This document shows, one piece after another, positions 24,446 to 32,146 of a stretch of 34,104 nucleotides of DNA. The position numbers and the translations under genes were made by a program. The notes under the pieces are model-generated. The model was not told where the DNA came from. It worked only from the letters and a program-made list of their open reading frames with translations, and did not search any database. The DNA comes from Elusimicrobia bacterium HGW-Elusimicrobia-2. GTDB lineage: Bacteria > CG03. The stretch's first letter is position 1, and each line of letters begins with the position of its first letter. The stretch covers positions 1 through 34,104 of the forward strand of contig PHAM01000016.1 in assembly GCA_002841685.1 (NCBI GenBank), in the 5' to 3' direction.

Positions 24446-24555
24446 CATGTGACAAATTTGCGAGAATGTCAGATTTCGATTCCAAACAAATTTATTAGAA
24501 GATATGAGGTTGTCAGGACTGAAAGTTGCGATGTCACATGTCAAGACCTGACCCC
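24431..24555. repeat. perfect 24-bp inverted repeat with 77-bp spacer
   Basis: The left arm (24431-24454, begins GGGGTCAGGTCTTGACATGT) and right arm (24532-24555, ends CATGTCAAGACCTGACCCC) are exact reverse complements. The 77 bases between are AT-rich and encode nothing recognisable. The left arm contains the stop codon of the amidohydrolase gene. It resembles the non-autonomous palindromes mobilised by REP-associated tyrosine transposases (family recollection, not tested). Confidence 0.92.
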
Positions 24556-24570
24556 ATTAGGGAGGATGAA

Positions 24571-26910
24571 GTGAGTTTGAAATATGTGGGTAAGAATATC
24601 ACAAGGTCCGACGCGGTTAAGAAGATCACGGGAAAGTCTGTTTTTCTTGATGATATAAAACTGCCGGGAATGCTTTATACAGCGATCCTTACTCCGCCCA
24701 CGGCGCACGCTAAGATCGTGTCCATAGACACATCCGCGGCCGAAAAAGAACCCGGCGTCATAAAAGTCGTCACCGGCAAGAGCATAGATTTTCTTTTCGG
24801 TGATAACGTGAAGGACAGAGTGCCTATGGCGGTGGACAGGGTGCGCTATATAGGCGAGCCCGTAGCGGCTGTCATAGCCGAGAATCCCCATCAGGCGAAA
24901 ATGGCGCTCAAAAAAATAGAGGTGAAGTACAAAGCTCTTCCCGTCTACATTGACGCCAGAGAAGCTCTGAAAAAGAAAGCCGCGCTCATCCATCCCGACA
25001 GCGGCGATTACTGGCATCTGCCGGGTATGGGGCCCGAGGCAAAAACCAACATAGCCGATCATTATCTTCTCAAAAAGGGCGATGTAAAAAAAGGTTTCGC
25101 CGAAGCCGATCTGGTTCTTGAGGGAGAATTCAACTATCCCTTCAGCTCTTCCGCGGCCATAGAGCCGCACGGCGCCATCGCCATACATCACGAGGACGGG
25201 GGCATAGAGATATGGTCGTCCTCAATATGTCCTTTCGTCATAAGGGAGGATATAGCCCACACATACAAACTGCCGGTCTCGTCCGTGCGGGTGCACATTC
25301 CCGAAGTCGGCGGCTGTTTCGGCTATAAATCCGATGTCACCGTCGAGCAGACAATAGCCTACATAGCGAGTTTTGTCCCCGGCCGTCCCGTTAAATGGGT
25401 GGCCAGCCGAAAAGAGGATTTTCTTTCAACGCTCCTCGGCCACGGCATAAGAACAAAATTCAAAGTCGGCGTGAAGAAGAACGGCAAACTCACGGCTCTT
25501 CAGACGACGATCCTTCATTCCACGGGCGCGTATGTGGACACGGGCCTCCATGTCATGAGAGGCTCCACCCACAACTCTACAGGCACTTACGAATTCCCGA
25601 ACTGTTACCTTGACGGTTATTCGGTCTACACCAACACGCCTCCCGTCGGAGCTTACAGGGGATACGGCCATCAGGAATCGCAGCTGGGCATGGAGAGGAT
25701 GATGGATATTATAGCCCGAAAACTCGGCATGGATGCTTTCAAGCTCAGGGAGATCAATTATCTTGGGCCGGGAAAAATGACTTCTATAGGCGAGAGGCTG
25801 TGGGAGAGCAACGGCAATGTGAAAAAATGCGCCGATATTGTACGGAAAAAGATTTTTACGGGGAAAAAGAAAAAAGAAGATGCTGATTATTACTACGGCC
25901 GCGGTTTCGCGGCGGTCATGAAATCGCCCAAAGGCGCGCCTTTTTCTTCAAAGAGCTGTTATCTGAAATTCAACGTTGACGGAAGTGTTTCAATAAACAT
26001 GGGCGGCGCCGAAGTCGGACAGGGGCTGAGAAATGTAGTGAGGCTCGTGGCGGCGGAAGCGCTGAAGATAGATCCTTCCCGCATAAGCGTTTACACGGAA
26101 ATCGACACGCAGTTCTCGCCCTGGGAATGGCAGACGATAGGCTCCATGTTCACGATGCAGGGCGGACGCGCGGTTGTTCGGGCTGCTGAAAAAGCCATAC
26201 ATCAGCTGAAAAAAACGGCGATGATGGCTCTCAAGTGCGATTACGATATGCTGGAATACGACGGGGATTATATTTTCCTGTCCTCCGATCCGGGCGTTAG
26301 AGTGTCCGTCCCGTCACTGGCGCAGGGTTATATGACCGAAGACGGGATAACCGTAGGCGAAGTCGTTCACACGACTTCCGACGCGAGGCTCCCCAGATAC
26401 TCCAACCCTGATGCCAACGGACAGGGTTCCTTCGGGGTGACATACACCTTCGGCGCCCAGGCCTGCGAGATAAGGATAGAGAAAAAAACAGGTAAGATCA
26501 TCGTGGACCATTTCGCGTCGTCCTTTGACGTCGGGCAGGTGATAAATCCCGTGCAGATAAGAGGCCAGGTCGTGGGCGGCGTCGTGATGGCGCTGGGTTC
26601 CACTCTTTACGAAGAGACAAAATTCGATGCCGACGGAGTGTGCCCCAACCCGCAATTCTCAAAATACAGATTCCCGACGATAAATGACGCTCCGGCGAAG
26701 CAGACGGTTGAGTTCGTGGAAACGCCCGGCAAGATCGGGCCTTTCGGCGCGCGTGGAATAGGAGAGCACCCTGTTATAGGCGTGGCTCCGGCGGTGCTGA
26801 ACGCCGTTTATGACGCTACGGGAATAGATTTTTACGAGATACCGCTGTCGCCGGAGAAGGTGAAAGCGGCGATAGACGCGAAGGGAGATAATCGATGTCC
26901 GAAAAAATAA
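24571..26910 (+). CDS. xanthine dehydrogenase-family molybdopterin-binding subunit
   Basis: A 779-residue large subunit of a molybdenum hydroxylase. I choose GTG 24571 with ribosome site AGGGAGG ('SLKYVGKNITRSDAVKKITG' follows); the ORF-track TTG at 24526 is inside the inverted repeat. The N-terminal domain (about 10-120) has 'AILTPPTAHAKIVSIDTS' and 'RVRYIGEPVAAVIAE'. The Mo domains have 'IPEVGGCFGYKSD' (usual GGGFGGK), 'PPVGAYRGYGHQESQ', 'GGAEVGQGL' and the catalytic glutamate E732 in 'GARGIGEHPVIGVAP'. Substrates in the family include xanthine, nicotinate and aldehydes; the sequence does not decide. It overlaps the [2Fe-2S] subunit gene by 16 bp. The FAD subunit usually encoded alongside is missing here. 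Confidence 0.92.
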   Translation: MSLKYVGKNITRSDAVKKITGKSVFLDDIKLPGMLYTAILTPPTAHAKIVSIDTSAAEKEPGVIKVVTGKSIDFLFGDNVKDRVPMAVDRVRYIGEPVAAVIAENPHQAKMALKKIEVKYKALPVYIDAREALKKKAALIHPDSGDYWHLPGMGPEAKTNIADHYLLKKGDVKKGFAEADLVLEGEFNYPFSSSAAIEPHGAIAIHHEDGGIEIWSSSICPFVIREDIAHTYKLPVSSVRVHIPEVGGCFGYKSDVTVEQTIAYIASFVPGRPVKWVASRKEDFLSTLLGHGIRTKFKVGVKKNGKLTALQTTILHSTGAYVDTGLHVMRGSTHNSTGTYEFPNCYLDGYSVYTNTPPVGAYRGYGHQESQLGMERMMDIIARKLGMDAFKLREINYLGPGKMTSIGERLWESNGNVKKCADIVRKKIFTGKKKKEDADYYYGRGFAAVMKSPKGAPFSSKSCYLKFNVDGSVSINMGGAEVGQGLRNVVRLVAAEALKIDPSRISVYTEIDTQFSPWEWQTIGSMFTMQGGRAVVRAAEKAIHQLKKTAMMALKCDYDMLEYDGDYIFLSSDPGVRVSVPSLAQGYMTEDGITVGEVVHTTSDARLPRYSNPDANGQGSFGVTYTFGAQACEIRIEKKTGKIIVDHFASSFDVGQVINPVQIRGQVVGGVVMALGSTLYEETKFDADGVCPNPQFSKYRFPTINDAPAKQTVEFVETPGKIGPFGARGIGEHPVIGVAPAVLNAVYDATGIDFYEIPLSPEKVKAAIDAKGDNRCPKK

Positions 26911-27371
26911 CATTCAAAGTAAACGGCAGAGAAAGAACTGTTGAGCTGGAAGGCTGGGAGAGAGGCCTTGATGTGCTGAGGGAAAACCTCGGCCTGACCG
27001 GGTCCAAGAGGGGCTGTGACGACGCCACCTGCGGAGCCTGCACCGTTGTGGTCAACGGCGAAGCGAAAAAAAGCTGCGTGATGCTCGCCAAAAAACTTGA
27101 CGGCGCCGATATCCTCACGATAGAGGGTATTTCCAAAGGGAAAAAACTGCATCCCATACAGGACGCCCTGATAGAATCCGGCGCCGTGCAGTGCGGTTAC
27201 TGCACCCCGGGAATAGTGATGGAGCTCTACGCGCTCTTTAACAAAAATCTTGCCGCGTCAAAAAAAGAAGTAAAAGACGCTCTCGCAAAGCATCTGTGCC
27301 GCTGCACCGGTTACGAGGCGATTTTTGAAGGCGCGCTCCTGGCCCAGGCAAAACTCAAAAAGAAGACTTGA
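26895..27371 (+). CDS. [2Fe-2S] subunit of molybdenum hydroxylase
   Basis: A 158-residue small subunit carrying two [2Fe-2S] clusters. The N-terminal plant-ferredoxin-like domain has C41, C46, C49 and C61 ('GCDDATCGACTVVVNG', 'KKSCVML'). The C-terminal helical domain has C100, C103, C135 and C137 ('VQCGYCTPGIVMELYAL', 'HLCRCTGYEAI'). The length and cysteine spacing match XdhC/CoxS/NdhS-type subunits. It takes electrons from the Mo centre and normally passes them to a FAD subunit, which is not encoded nearby, so an outside acceptor such as ferredoxin or a distant FAD protein must be used. The ATG at 26895 lies within the end of the large-subunit gene; its stop overlaps the TTG of the next gene. 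Confidence 0.95.
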   Translation: MSEKITFKVNGRERTVELEGWERGLDVLRENLGLTGSKRGCDDATCGACTVVVNGEAKKSCVMLAKKLDGADILTIEGISKGKKLHPIQDALIESGAVQCGYCTPGIVMELYALFNKNLAASKKEVKDALAKHLCRCTGYEAIFEGALLAQAKLKKKT

Positions 27372-28231
27372 ACTTTATAAAATTACAGATTCTTGCCTGC
27401 GCGTTGCTTCTGTCAGCCTGCGCGGGCGTCCAGAAATCCACAAAGGCTGTCGGGATACGCGGTTTCGCCATAGATGAATCTAAATTTTCTTATGTTAACT
27501 GGAAAGTTTCCCACGAGAAAAAAACCGTGTTCATAAGCGCCGTTTATGACGGTGACACCATAGTCGCGGGAGATGAGGCCGCGGATGAGGCGGGAGAAGA
27601 CTCTCCCGGAGACAAAGAAGTCATAAGATTTCTCGGAGTGAACACGCCCGAAATAGCTCATCCGGAGCAGGGTTTTGATACCGATGAACCCGGCGCCGCG
27701 GCTGCCACCGAATTCACAAAGAAGGCCGTGCTCGCGAAAAAAGTCATTCTTGTCATCGATCCCGATAACAGGGAAGGTGTTTTCGGGAGAACCCTGGCAC
27801 TGATCTTTTATAAAGATGCCAGCGGCGATATGAGGTGCCTCAACTGGGAGCTGCTCAAACGGGGCCTGGCGAAGGAAAATCTCTGGGCGAACGATATGCT
27901 GTGCAGCAAGGTAGAGTGGCGGAATATGGCGAAACTTTCGGGGCTGCTGACCCCCGCTGCTTTTATCGGCATGGGGCGTCAGTCCCTCAAGGAAAGATTC
28001 GTTTATGACGCTCTTGAATTTTACAAACGCGGCGTAAACAAGTTCCCGTCCCACGCGGATCTGAGAAAGGATCTTGCCACACTTTACGGCTCACTCGCGC
28101 GGGTGGAGAAGGATGCGGCCAAAAAAAAGGAATACCGCGACGGAGCTTTTTTCCACTGGAAGAAACTGAAAGGCACAAAATACGACGGCCTTGCCATGCG
28201 CCACATACAGCAGATGCTGATCACTCCCTGA
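27368..28231 (+). CDS. lipoprotein with staphylococcal-nuclease domain and TPR-like tail
   Basis: A 287-residue protein starting at TTG 27368, overlapping the previous stop. The signal peptide ends in a lipobox 'LLLSAC' with lipidated C18. Residues about 52-190 are an SNase/thermonuclease fold: 'VYDGDTI', 'IRFLGVNTPEIAHPEQ', 'FGRTLALIFYKD' and 'LNWELLKRGLA'. The catalytic arginines R87 and R141 and glutamate E95 are kept, while the calcium-site aspartate in 'VDTPE' is N92. An acidic insert 'AGDEAADEAGEDSPGDKE' interrupts the first hairpin. The C-terminal ~80 residues ('ALEFYKRGVNKFPSHADLRK') look like one or two TPR helices. It may be a membrane-tethered nuclease outside the cytoplasm. Its link to the molybdenum hydroxylase genes is positional only. 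Confidence 0.85.
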   Translation: MNFIKLQILACALLLSACAGVQKSTKAVGIRGFAIDESKFSYVNWKVSHEKKTVFISAVYDGDTIVAGDEAADEAGEDSPGDKEVIRFLGVNTPEIAHPEQGFDTDEPGAAAATEFTKKAVLAKKVILVIDPDNREGVFGRTLALIFYKDASGDMRCLNWELLKRGLAKENLWANDMLCSKVEWRNMAKLSGLLTPAAFIGMGRQSLKERFVYDALEFYKRGVNKFPSHADLRKDLATLYGSLARVEKDAAKKKEYRDGAFFHWKKLKGTKYDGLAMRHIQQMLITP

Positions 28232-28299
28232 TATCACTCTTTTACCGTAAGCAATCGCCGTATTACCCTGTAACAGAAGTTCGTAATGTGTCCGTAATG

Positions 28300-28323
28300 C
28301 GGGCAGTCCCCCTTTATTTTTCC
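28300..28323. repeat. GTCCC-type repeat fragment at 3' end of minus-strand operon
   Basis: The sequence 'CGGGCAGTCCCCCTTTATTT' is similar to the other GTCCC-type elements and contains the stop codon (TTA on this strand) of the flavoprotein gene. The 82-bp gap between the two converging genes holds no clear terminator hairpin besides this. Confidence 0.4.
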
Positions 28324-30398
28324 GGAGGCAGGGGAGCTTTTTTTATCTTTAATCTGAAGCGGCAGTCAAGGCAGCGCTTTGCTTCGGCGACAGCCGTGTC
28401 GTCGTTAAAGCACAATTCCACCTGCGAAAAATTGTTAAGTCTTTTTTCCACGGGCAGCGTTTGTGAAGATGTCCTTTCCCTGAAGGCAAAGCGTTCTTCT
28501 TTCTGAAAAGCGCTTTCTTCGGTTTCGGGTTTTGCAAGTAGATAGTCTATTTGTCCATCACCGCCCATGAATTTGTCCATTTCCGAGGCCGCGTGCCGTC
28601 CCGCCTGTATGGCGTCTATGACGGTGGCCGGACCGCTTACGGCATCTCCTCCGGCGAAAACGCCCTCTATCCCGCAGGAAAGGGTTTTAGTATCGGCCTC
28701 AATAAGGCCTTTTTTGTTGAGCGTCACTTCAAGCGTTTCAGGCAAATCCGTTTTTTGGCCTATCGCGAACACAAAGGTGTCGGTTTTTGTTGTAAATTCA
28801 CTTCCTTCCACGGGAACAGGCCTTTTCCTGCCGCTTTCGTCAGGGTCCCCGAGAGCCATTTTGACGCATTTAATTGTTAATTTGTCGTCCGAACGTGTTA
28901 TGGCCAGGGGATTTGTCAGGAAATTTATTTTTATACCTTCCTTCAGCGCTTCTTCTATTTCTTCTTTTGCCGCCGGCATTTCCTCCCGTCCCCGGCGATA
29001 AAGTATTGTCACTTCTTCGGCGCCCGTTCTGAGAACGCAGCGCGCCGAATCTATAGCGACATTGCCGCCCCCGGTAATGGTTACGGATTTTCCGTAATTT
29101 GTTTTCTCGCCGGTGTTAATTGCCCCGAGCAGGGATATTCCGTCCGTTACGCCCTCAGGAAGGTCACTGCCCTGAATGGGCATTTTTGTTCCCTTGCCTG
29201 TTCCGGGGGCAAGGAACACGGAGTTGAACCCGCTGCTTAAAAGTTCTTTTGCGGAGGTTATTTCGGTGTTGCACTTTATTTGAACGCCTATTTTTTTTAT
29301 TTCCCTTATTTCACCGCCCAGAATTGCAGAGGGCAGCCGGTATTCGGGTATTCCTGTTCTCATCATGCCGCCGGGGTGAGCTGATTTCTCAAATACGGTA
29401 ACGCTGTGTCCCTTAAGGCGCAGGAACCACGCCGCCGAAAGGCCGGCCGGCCCGGAACCAACAATTGCCGCCTTTCTCCCCGTGTCGGGAGAGATATTTA
29501 GTTTTTTACGCCATGAACCGTTGTCTTTTTCGGCGACGAATTTTTTTAATTCCCTTATGGAGATAGGGCTGTTGATTTCGCCGCGCCTGCATTTTTCTTC
29601 GCAGGGATGAGTGCAAACGCATCCGAGAGTGTGCGGGAAAGGCACTTTTTCTCTTATCAAATCAAGCGCTTCCCTGAAGTTTTTGCCAGCTATGAGTTTT
29701 ACATAACGCGACACTTCTATTCCGGCCGGACATGAGCCGGTGCAGGGAAGCAGTGTTTTTTCGCGGTCTTTCTCGTCGTAATGTATTTTATCCCGTAAGG
29801 CGCCCGTCGGACAAACTTCAACGCATGCCAGGCAGAATCTGCAATCGGAATCCATGAGGCCTTTTCCTGACGATGTGTTCACGCAGGTGTTTATTCCGCG
29901 TCCCATCATGCCTATGACAGACGCCTTTCTGATTTCCCTGCACATTTCGACGCATTTGCCGCAGAGTATGCATTTGTTCATATCTCTTGTGAAGAGAGGA
30001 TCATCCGTGGCGGACGGGCGGCGGGTTTTTTCAAAATTAAATCCGGGAAGAAGACAGGTTTCCCCTATCATGTCCGCAACTTTTTTCAGAGCGGTGTTTT
30101 CGTCAGGCTGGCCGTCAAATTCGCTCTGTATCAGCCACATGTTGTTTTGACGGAGTTTTTTCAGGCGGGGAGAATTTGTGATTACGGTCATACCTTCCGC
30201 GGCGAGAGTGGAACAGGACGCGGGGTTTCCCTTTAACCCGTCTATTTCAACAACGCAAAGCCGGCATGCGGCTTTGGGCTTCATCTCCGGATGATAGCAC
30301 AAATTAGGTATGTATATCCCCGCGCCCAGAGCTGCCTCAAGAACGCTGGATCCTTTTTTGGCGCGCACCTTTTTTCCGTCTATGGATAGAGTTGTCAT
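28314..30398 (-). CDS. iron-sulfur protein fused to NfnB/GltD-like flavoprotein (StnC-like)
   Basis: A 694-residue multi-cofactor protein. Residues 1-78 are a [2Fe-2S] domain (C34, C45, C48, C62). The His-Cys3 cluster motif expected next in NuoG/HydA is absent (about 83-100, 'RQNNMWLIQSEFDGQPDE'). Two [4Fe-4S] motifs follow: 'CILCGKCVEMC' (143-153) and 'CRFCLACVEVC' (186-196). Residues about 215-690 are GltD/NfnB-like: cysteines 'PCTGSCPAG' and 'CVCTHPCEEKC', FAD motif 'AIVGSGPAGLSAAWFL', second dinucleotide motif 'VTITGGGNVAIDSARCVL' with 'YRRGREEMPA' (suggesting NADP(H)), and 'GGDAVSGPATVIDAI'. There is no H-cluster domain, so this is not a hydrogenase. With the two upstream genes (4-bp overlaps) it has the layout of StnC of the Sporomusa-type transhydrogenase. 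Confidence 0.85.
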   Translation of the reverse strand: MTTLSIDGKKVRAKKGSSVLEAALGAGIYIPNLCYHPEMKPKAACRLCVVEIDGLKGNPASCSTLAAEGMTVITNSPRLKKLRQNNMWLIQSEFDGQPDENTALKKVADMIGETCLLPGFNFEKTRRPSATDDPLFTRDMNKCILCGKCVEMCREIRKASVIGMMGRGINTCVNTSSGKGLMDSDCRFCLACVEVCPTGALRDKIHYDEKDREKTLLPCTGSCPAGIEVSRYVKLIAGKNFREALDLIREKVPFPHTLGCVCTHPCEEKCRRGEINSPISIRELKKFVAEKDNGSWRKKLNISPDTGRKAAIVGSGPAGLSAAWFLRLKGHSVTVFEKSAHPGGMMRTGIPEYRLPSAILGGEIREIKKIGVQIKCNTEITSAKELLSSGFNSVFLAPGTGKGTKMPIQGSDLPEGVTDGISLLGAINTGEKTNYGKSVTITGGGNVAIDSARCVLRTGAEEVTILYRRGREEMPAAKEEIEEALKEGIKINFLTNPLAITRSDDKLTIKCVKMALGDPDESGRKRPVPVEGSEFTTKTDTFVFAIGQKTDLPETLEVTLNKKGLIEADTKTLSCGIEGVFAGGDAVSGPATVIDAIQAGRHAASEMDKFMGGDGQIDYLLAKPETEESAFQKEERFAFRERTSSQTLPVEKRLNNFSQVELCFNDDTAVAEAKRCLDCRFRLKIKKAPLPPEK

Positions 30399-32146
30399 TT
30401 TATGGCTTTAAAATCGCAGGCCGCGAAACAGGCCATGCATTTTATACATTTCTCTTTATTTATTTCGGCGGTTCTGCCTTTTTCCCATTCTATCGCGCCT
30501 ACGGGACACGACGTGCTGCATTTTCCGCACTTCACGCATTTTTCCTCAATAACTTCGAATTTTACAAGCTCCACACAAGTGTTGGCGTCGCACACACGGT
30601 TGTTTATATGTTCCTCATATTCCCGGCGGAAATATTTCAACGTTGTGAGCACGGGATTCGGCGCGGTGTTACCGAGACCGCACAGGGCCGTTGATTTTAT
30701 TGTTTCGCACATCTCCTTGAGAAAATCAAGATCTCTTGTTTCTCCCCTGCCTTTTGTTATTTTATCAAGCACTTCATACATTCTTTTCAAACCTATTCTG
30801 CAGGGCACGCACTTTCCGCAGGATTCGGCGACAGTGAAACCGAGAAAGAATTTCGCGATGTCAACCATGCACGTTTTTTCATCCATCACAATAAAGCCCC
30901 CGCTTCCCATTATTGCCCCCGTTTTGGCAAGAGCCTTATAATCTATGGGGGTGCTTAGAAGCGTTTCGGGGAGACAACCGCCTGAAGGGCCGCCTATCTG
31001 CACGGCCTTCAGTTTGCTTCTTTTGCTCTTGAGCCCGCCTCCGGGGCCGTAGATAAGATTTTTTATCGTTGTGCCCATCGGGATTTCAACGAGCCCCGTG
31101 TTTCTCACTTTGCCGGCCAGCGCGAACACTTTCGTTCCCTTGCTTTCGGCGGAGCCGATGGCGCTGAACCAGTCCGCGCCGTTGTTTATTATGTGAGGGA
31201 TATTGGCGAGAGTTTCAACGTTATTTATGACGGTGGGTTTACCCCACAGGCCTTTTTGAGCCGGGAAGGGCGGCCTGGGTTTGGGTGTCCCGCGTTTTCC
31301 TTCAATTGACGCCAGAAGCGCGGTTTCCTCGCCGCAGACAAAAGCTCCGGCGCCTTTTTTTATTGACAGCTTGAACGAAAAATCGCTTTTCAGAATATTG
31401 TTTCCGAGAAATCCTCTTTCTTCCGCCTGTTTCAGGGCTTTGTTCAATCTCTCTATGGCCAGCGGGTATTCTGCGCGGCAGTAGATATATCCTTCGTTCG
31501 CTCCTATCGCATACCCGGCGATTATCATGCCTTCAATAACCGATTGCGGGTCGCCTTCAAGGATGCTTCTGTCCATAAAAGCCCCGGGATCTCCCTCATC
31601 GGCGTTGCACACCATGTATTTAACGCCGCTCTTTTCTTTATGGCAGAATTCCCATTTTAATCCGGTGCTGAAGCCCGCGCCGCCCCGGCCCCGAAGGCCG
31701 GATTTTTTTATTTCGTCTATGATTTTTTCAGGAGGCAGGGGGATGGCTTTTTTCAGCGCCTCAAAACCTCCCGTGCCGATGTATTCGTCAATGTTCTCGG
31801 GATCGATCTCGCCGCAGTTTTTCAGAACGACTCTTGTCTGGTTAGCGAAAAATTCCTCGTAGCTTTTTCCCGCCGTTAGAGCGGCAGCGGGCGTGTTTTT
31901 TACAAGGTGACTTTCCGTTATTTTTTTTACATCCGCCGGTTTTACATGTTCGTAAGTGACGCGTTTGCCGTCGGTGATTATATCCACCAGCACATCGCGG
32001 AAAAGCCCCCTGTCTCCCGTTTTTACCAAATTAAATTTGCCGCGGAGATTCAGGCGTTTCAGCTCTGATTTAAAAATTTCTATAACTTCCCCGGCTCCCG
32101 CCGATAAACCGCTTGTGCCGGCACAGACGAGTATCCTGTTTTTCAT
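30395..32146 (-). CDS. NuoF/HydB-like NADH-binding flavoprotein subunit (StnB-like)
   Basis: A 583-residue subunit. Residues 1-90 are a thioredoxin-like domain that normally holds [2Fe-2S], but only C8 remains: positions 13, 45 and 49 are Gly, Asp and Phe ('CAGTSGLSAG', 'KTGDRGLFRD'). The NuoF core follows: 'GLRGRGGAGFSTGLKWEF' (FMN/NADH), 'NADEGDPGAFMDRSILEGDP', 'GAGAFVCGEETALLASIEG' and the [4Fe-4S] motif 'ESCGKCVPCRIG' with the later 'ALCGLG'. The C-terminus has two ferredoxin-type [4Fe-4S] motifs, 'CVKCGKCSTSCPVGAI' and 'CIKCMACFAACDFKAI'. This is the domain order of HydB and StnB, which oxidise or reduce NAD(H) and exchange electrons with ferredoxin in bifurcating complexes. It overlaps both neighbours by 4 bp. 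Confidence 0.9.
   Translation of the reverse strand: MKNRILVCAGTSGLSAGAGEVIEIFKSELKRLNLRGKFNLVKTGDRGLFRDVLVDIITDGKRVTYEHVKPADVKKITESHLVKNTPAAALTAGKSYEEFFANQTRVVLKNCGEIDPENIDEYIGTGGFEALKKAIPLPPEKIIDEIKKSGLRGRGGAGFSTGLKWEFCHKEKSGVKYMVCNADEGDPGAFMDRSILEGDPQSVIEGMIIAGYAIGANEGYIYCRAEYPLAIERLNKALKQAEERGFLGNNILKSDFSFKLSIKKGAGAFVCGEETALLASIEGKRGTPKPRPPFPAQKGLWGKPTVINNVETLANIPHIINNGADWFSAIGSAESKGTKVFALAGKVRNTGLVEIPMGTTIKNLIYGPGGGLKSKRSKLKAVQIGGPSGGCLPETLLSTPIDYKALAKTGAIMGSGGFIVMDEKTCMVDIAKFFLGFTVAESCGKCVPCRIGLKRMYEVLDKITKGRGETRDLDFLKEMCETIKSTALCGLGNTAPNPVLTTLKYFRREYEEHINNRVCDANTCVELVKFEVIEEKCVKCGKCSTSCPVGAIEWEKGRTAEINKEKCIKCMACFAACDFKAIK

Noticed and set aside
24526-24570. TTG start for the molybdopterin subunit inside the inverted repeat
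   Set aside because: The GTG at 24571 has a proper ribosome site and yields the family N-terminus; the 15 extra codons come from the repeat arm.
28314-30398. Glutamate synthase small subunit (gltD)
   Set aside because: The GltD-like part is only the C-terminal two thirds; the N-terminal iron-sulfur domains and NuoEF-like partners do not fit glutamate synthase.
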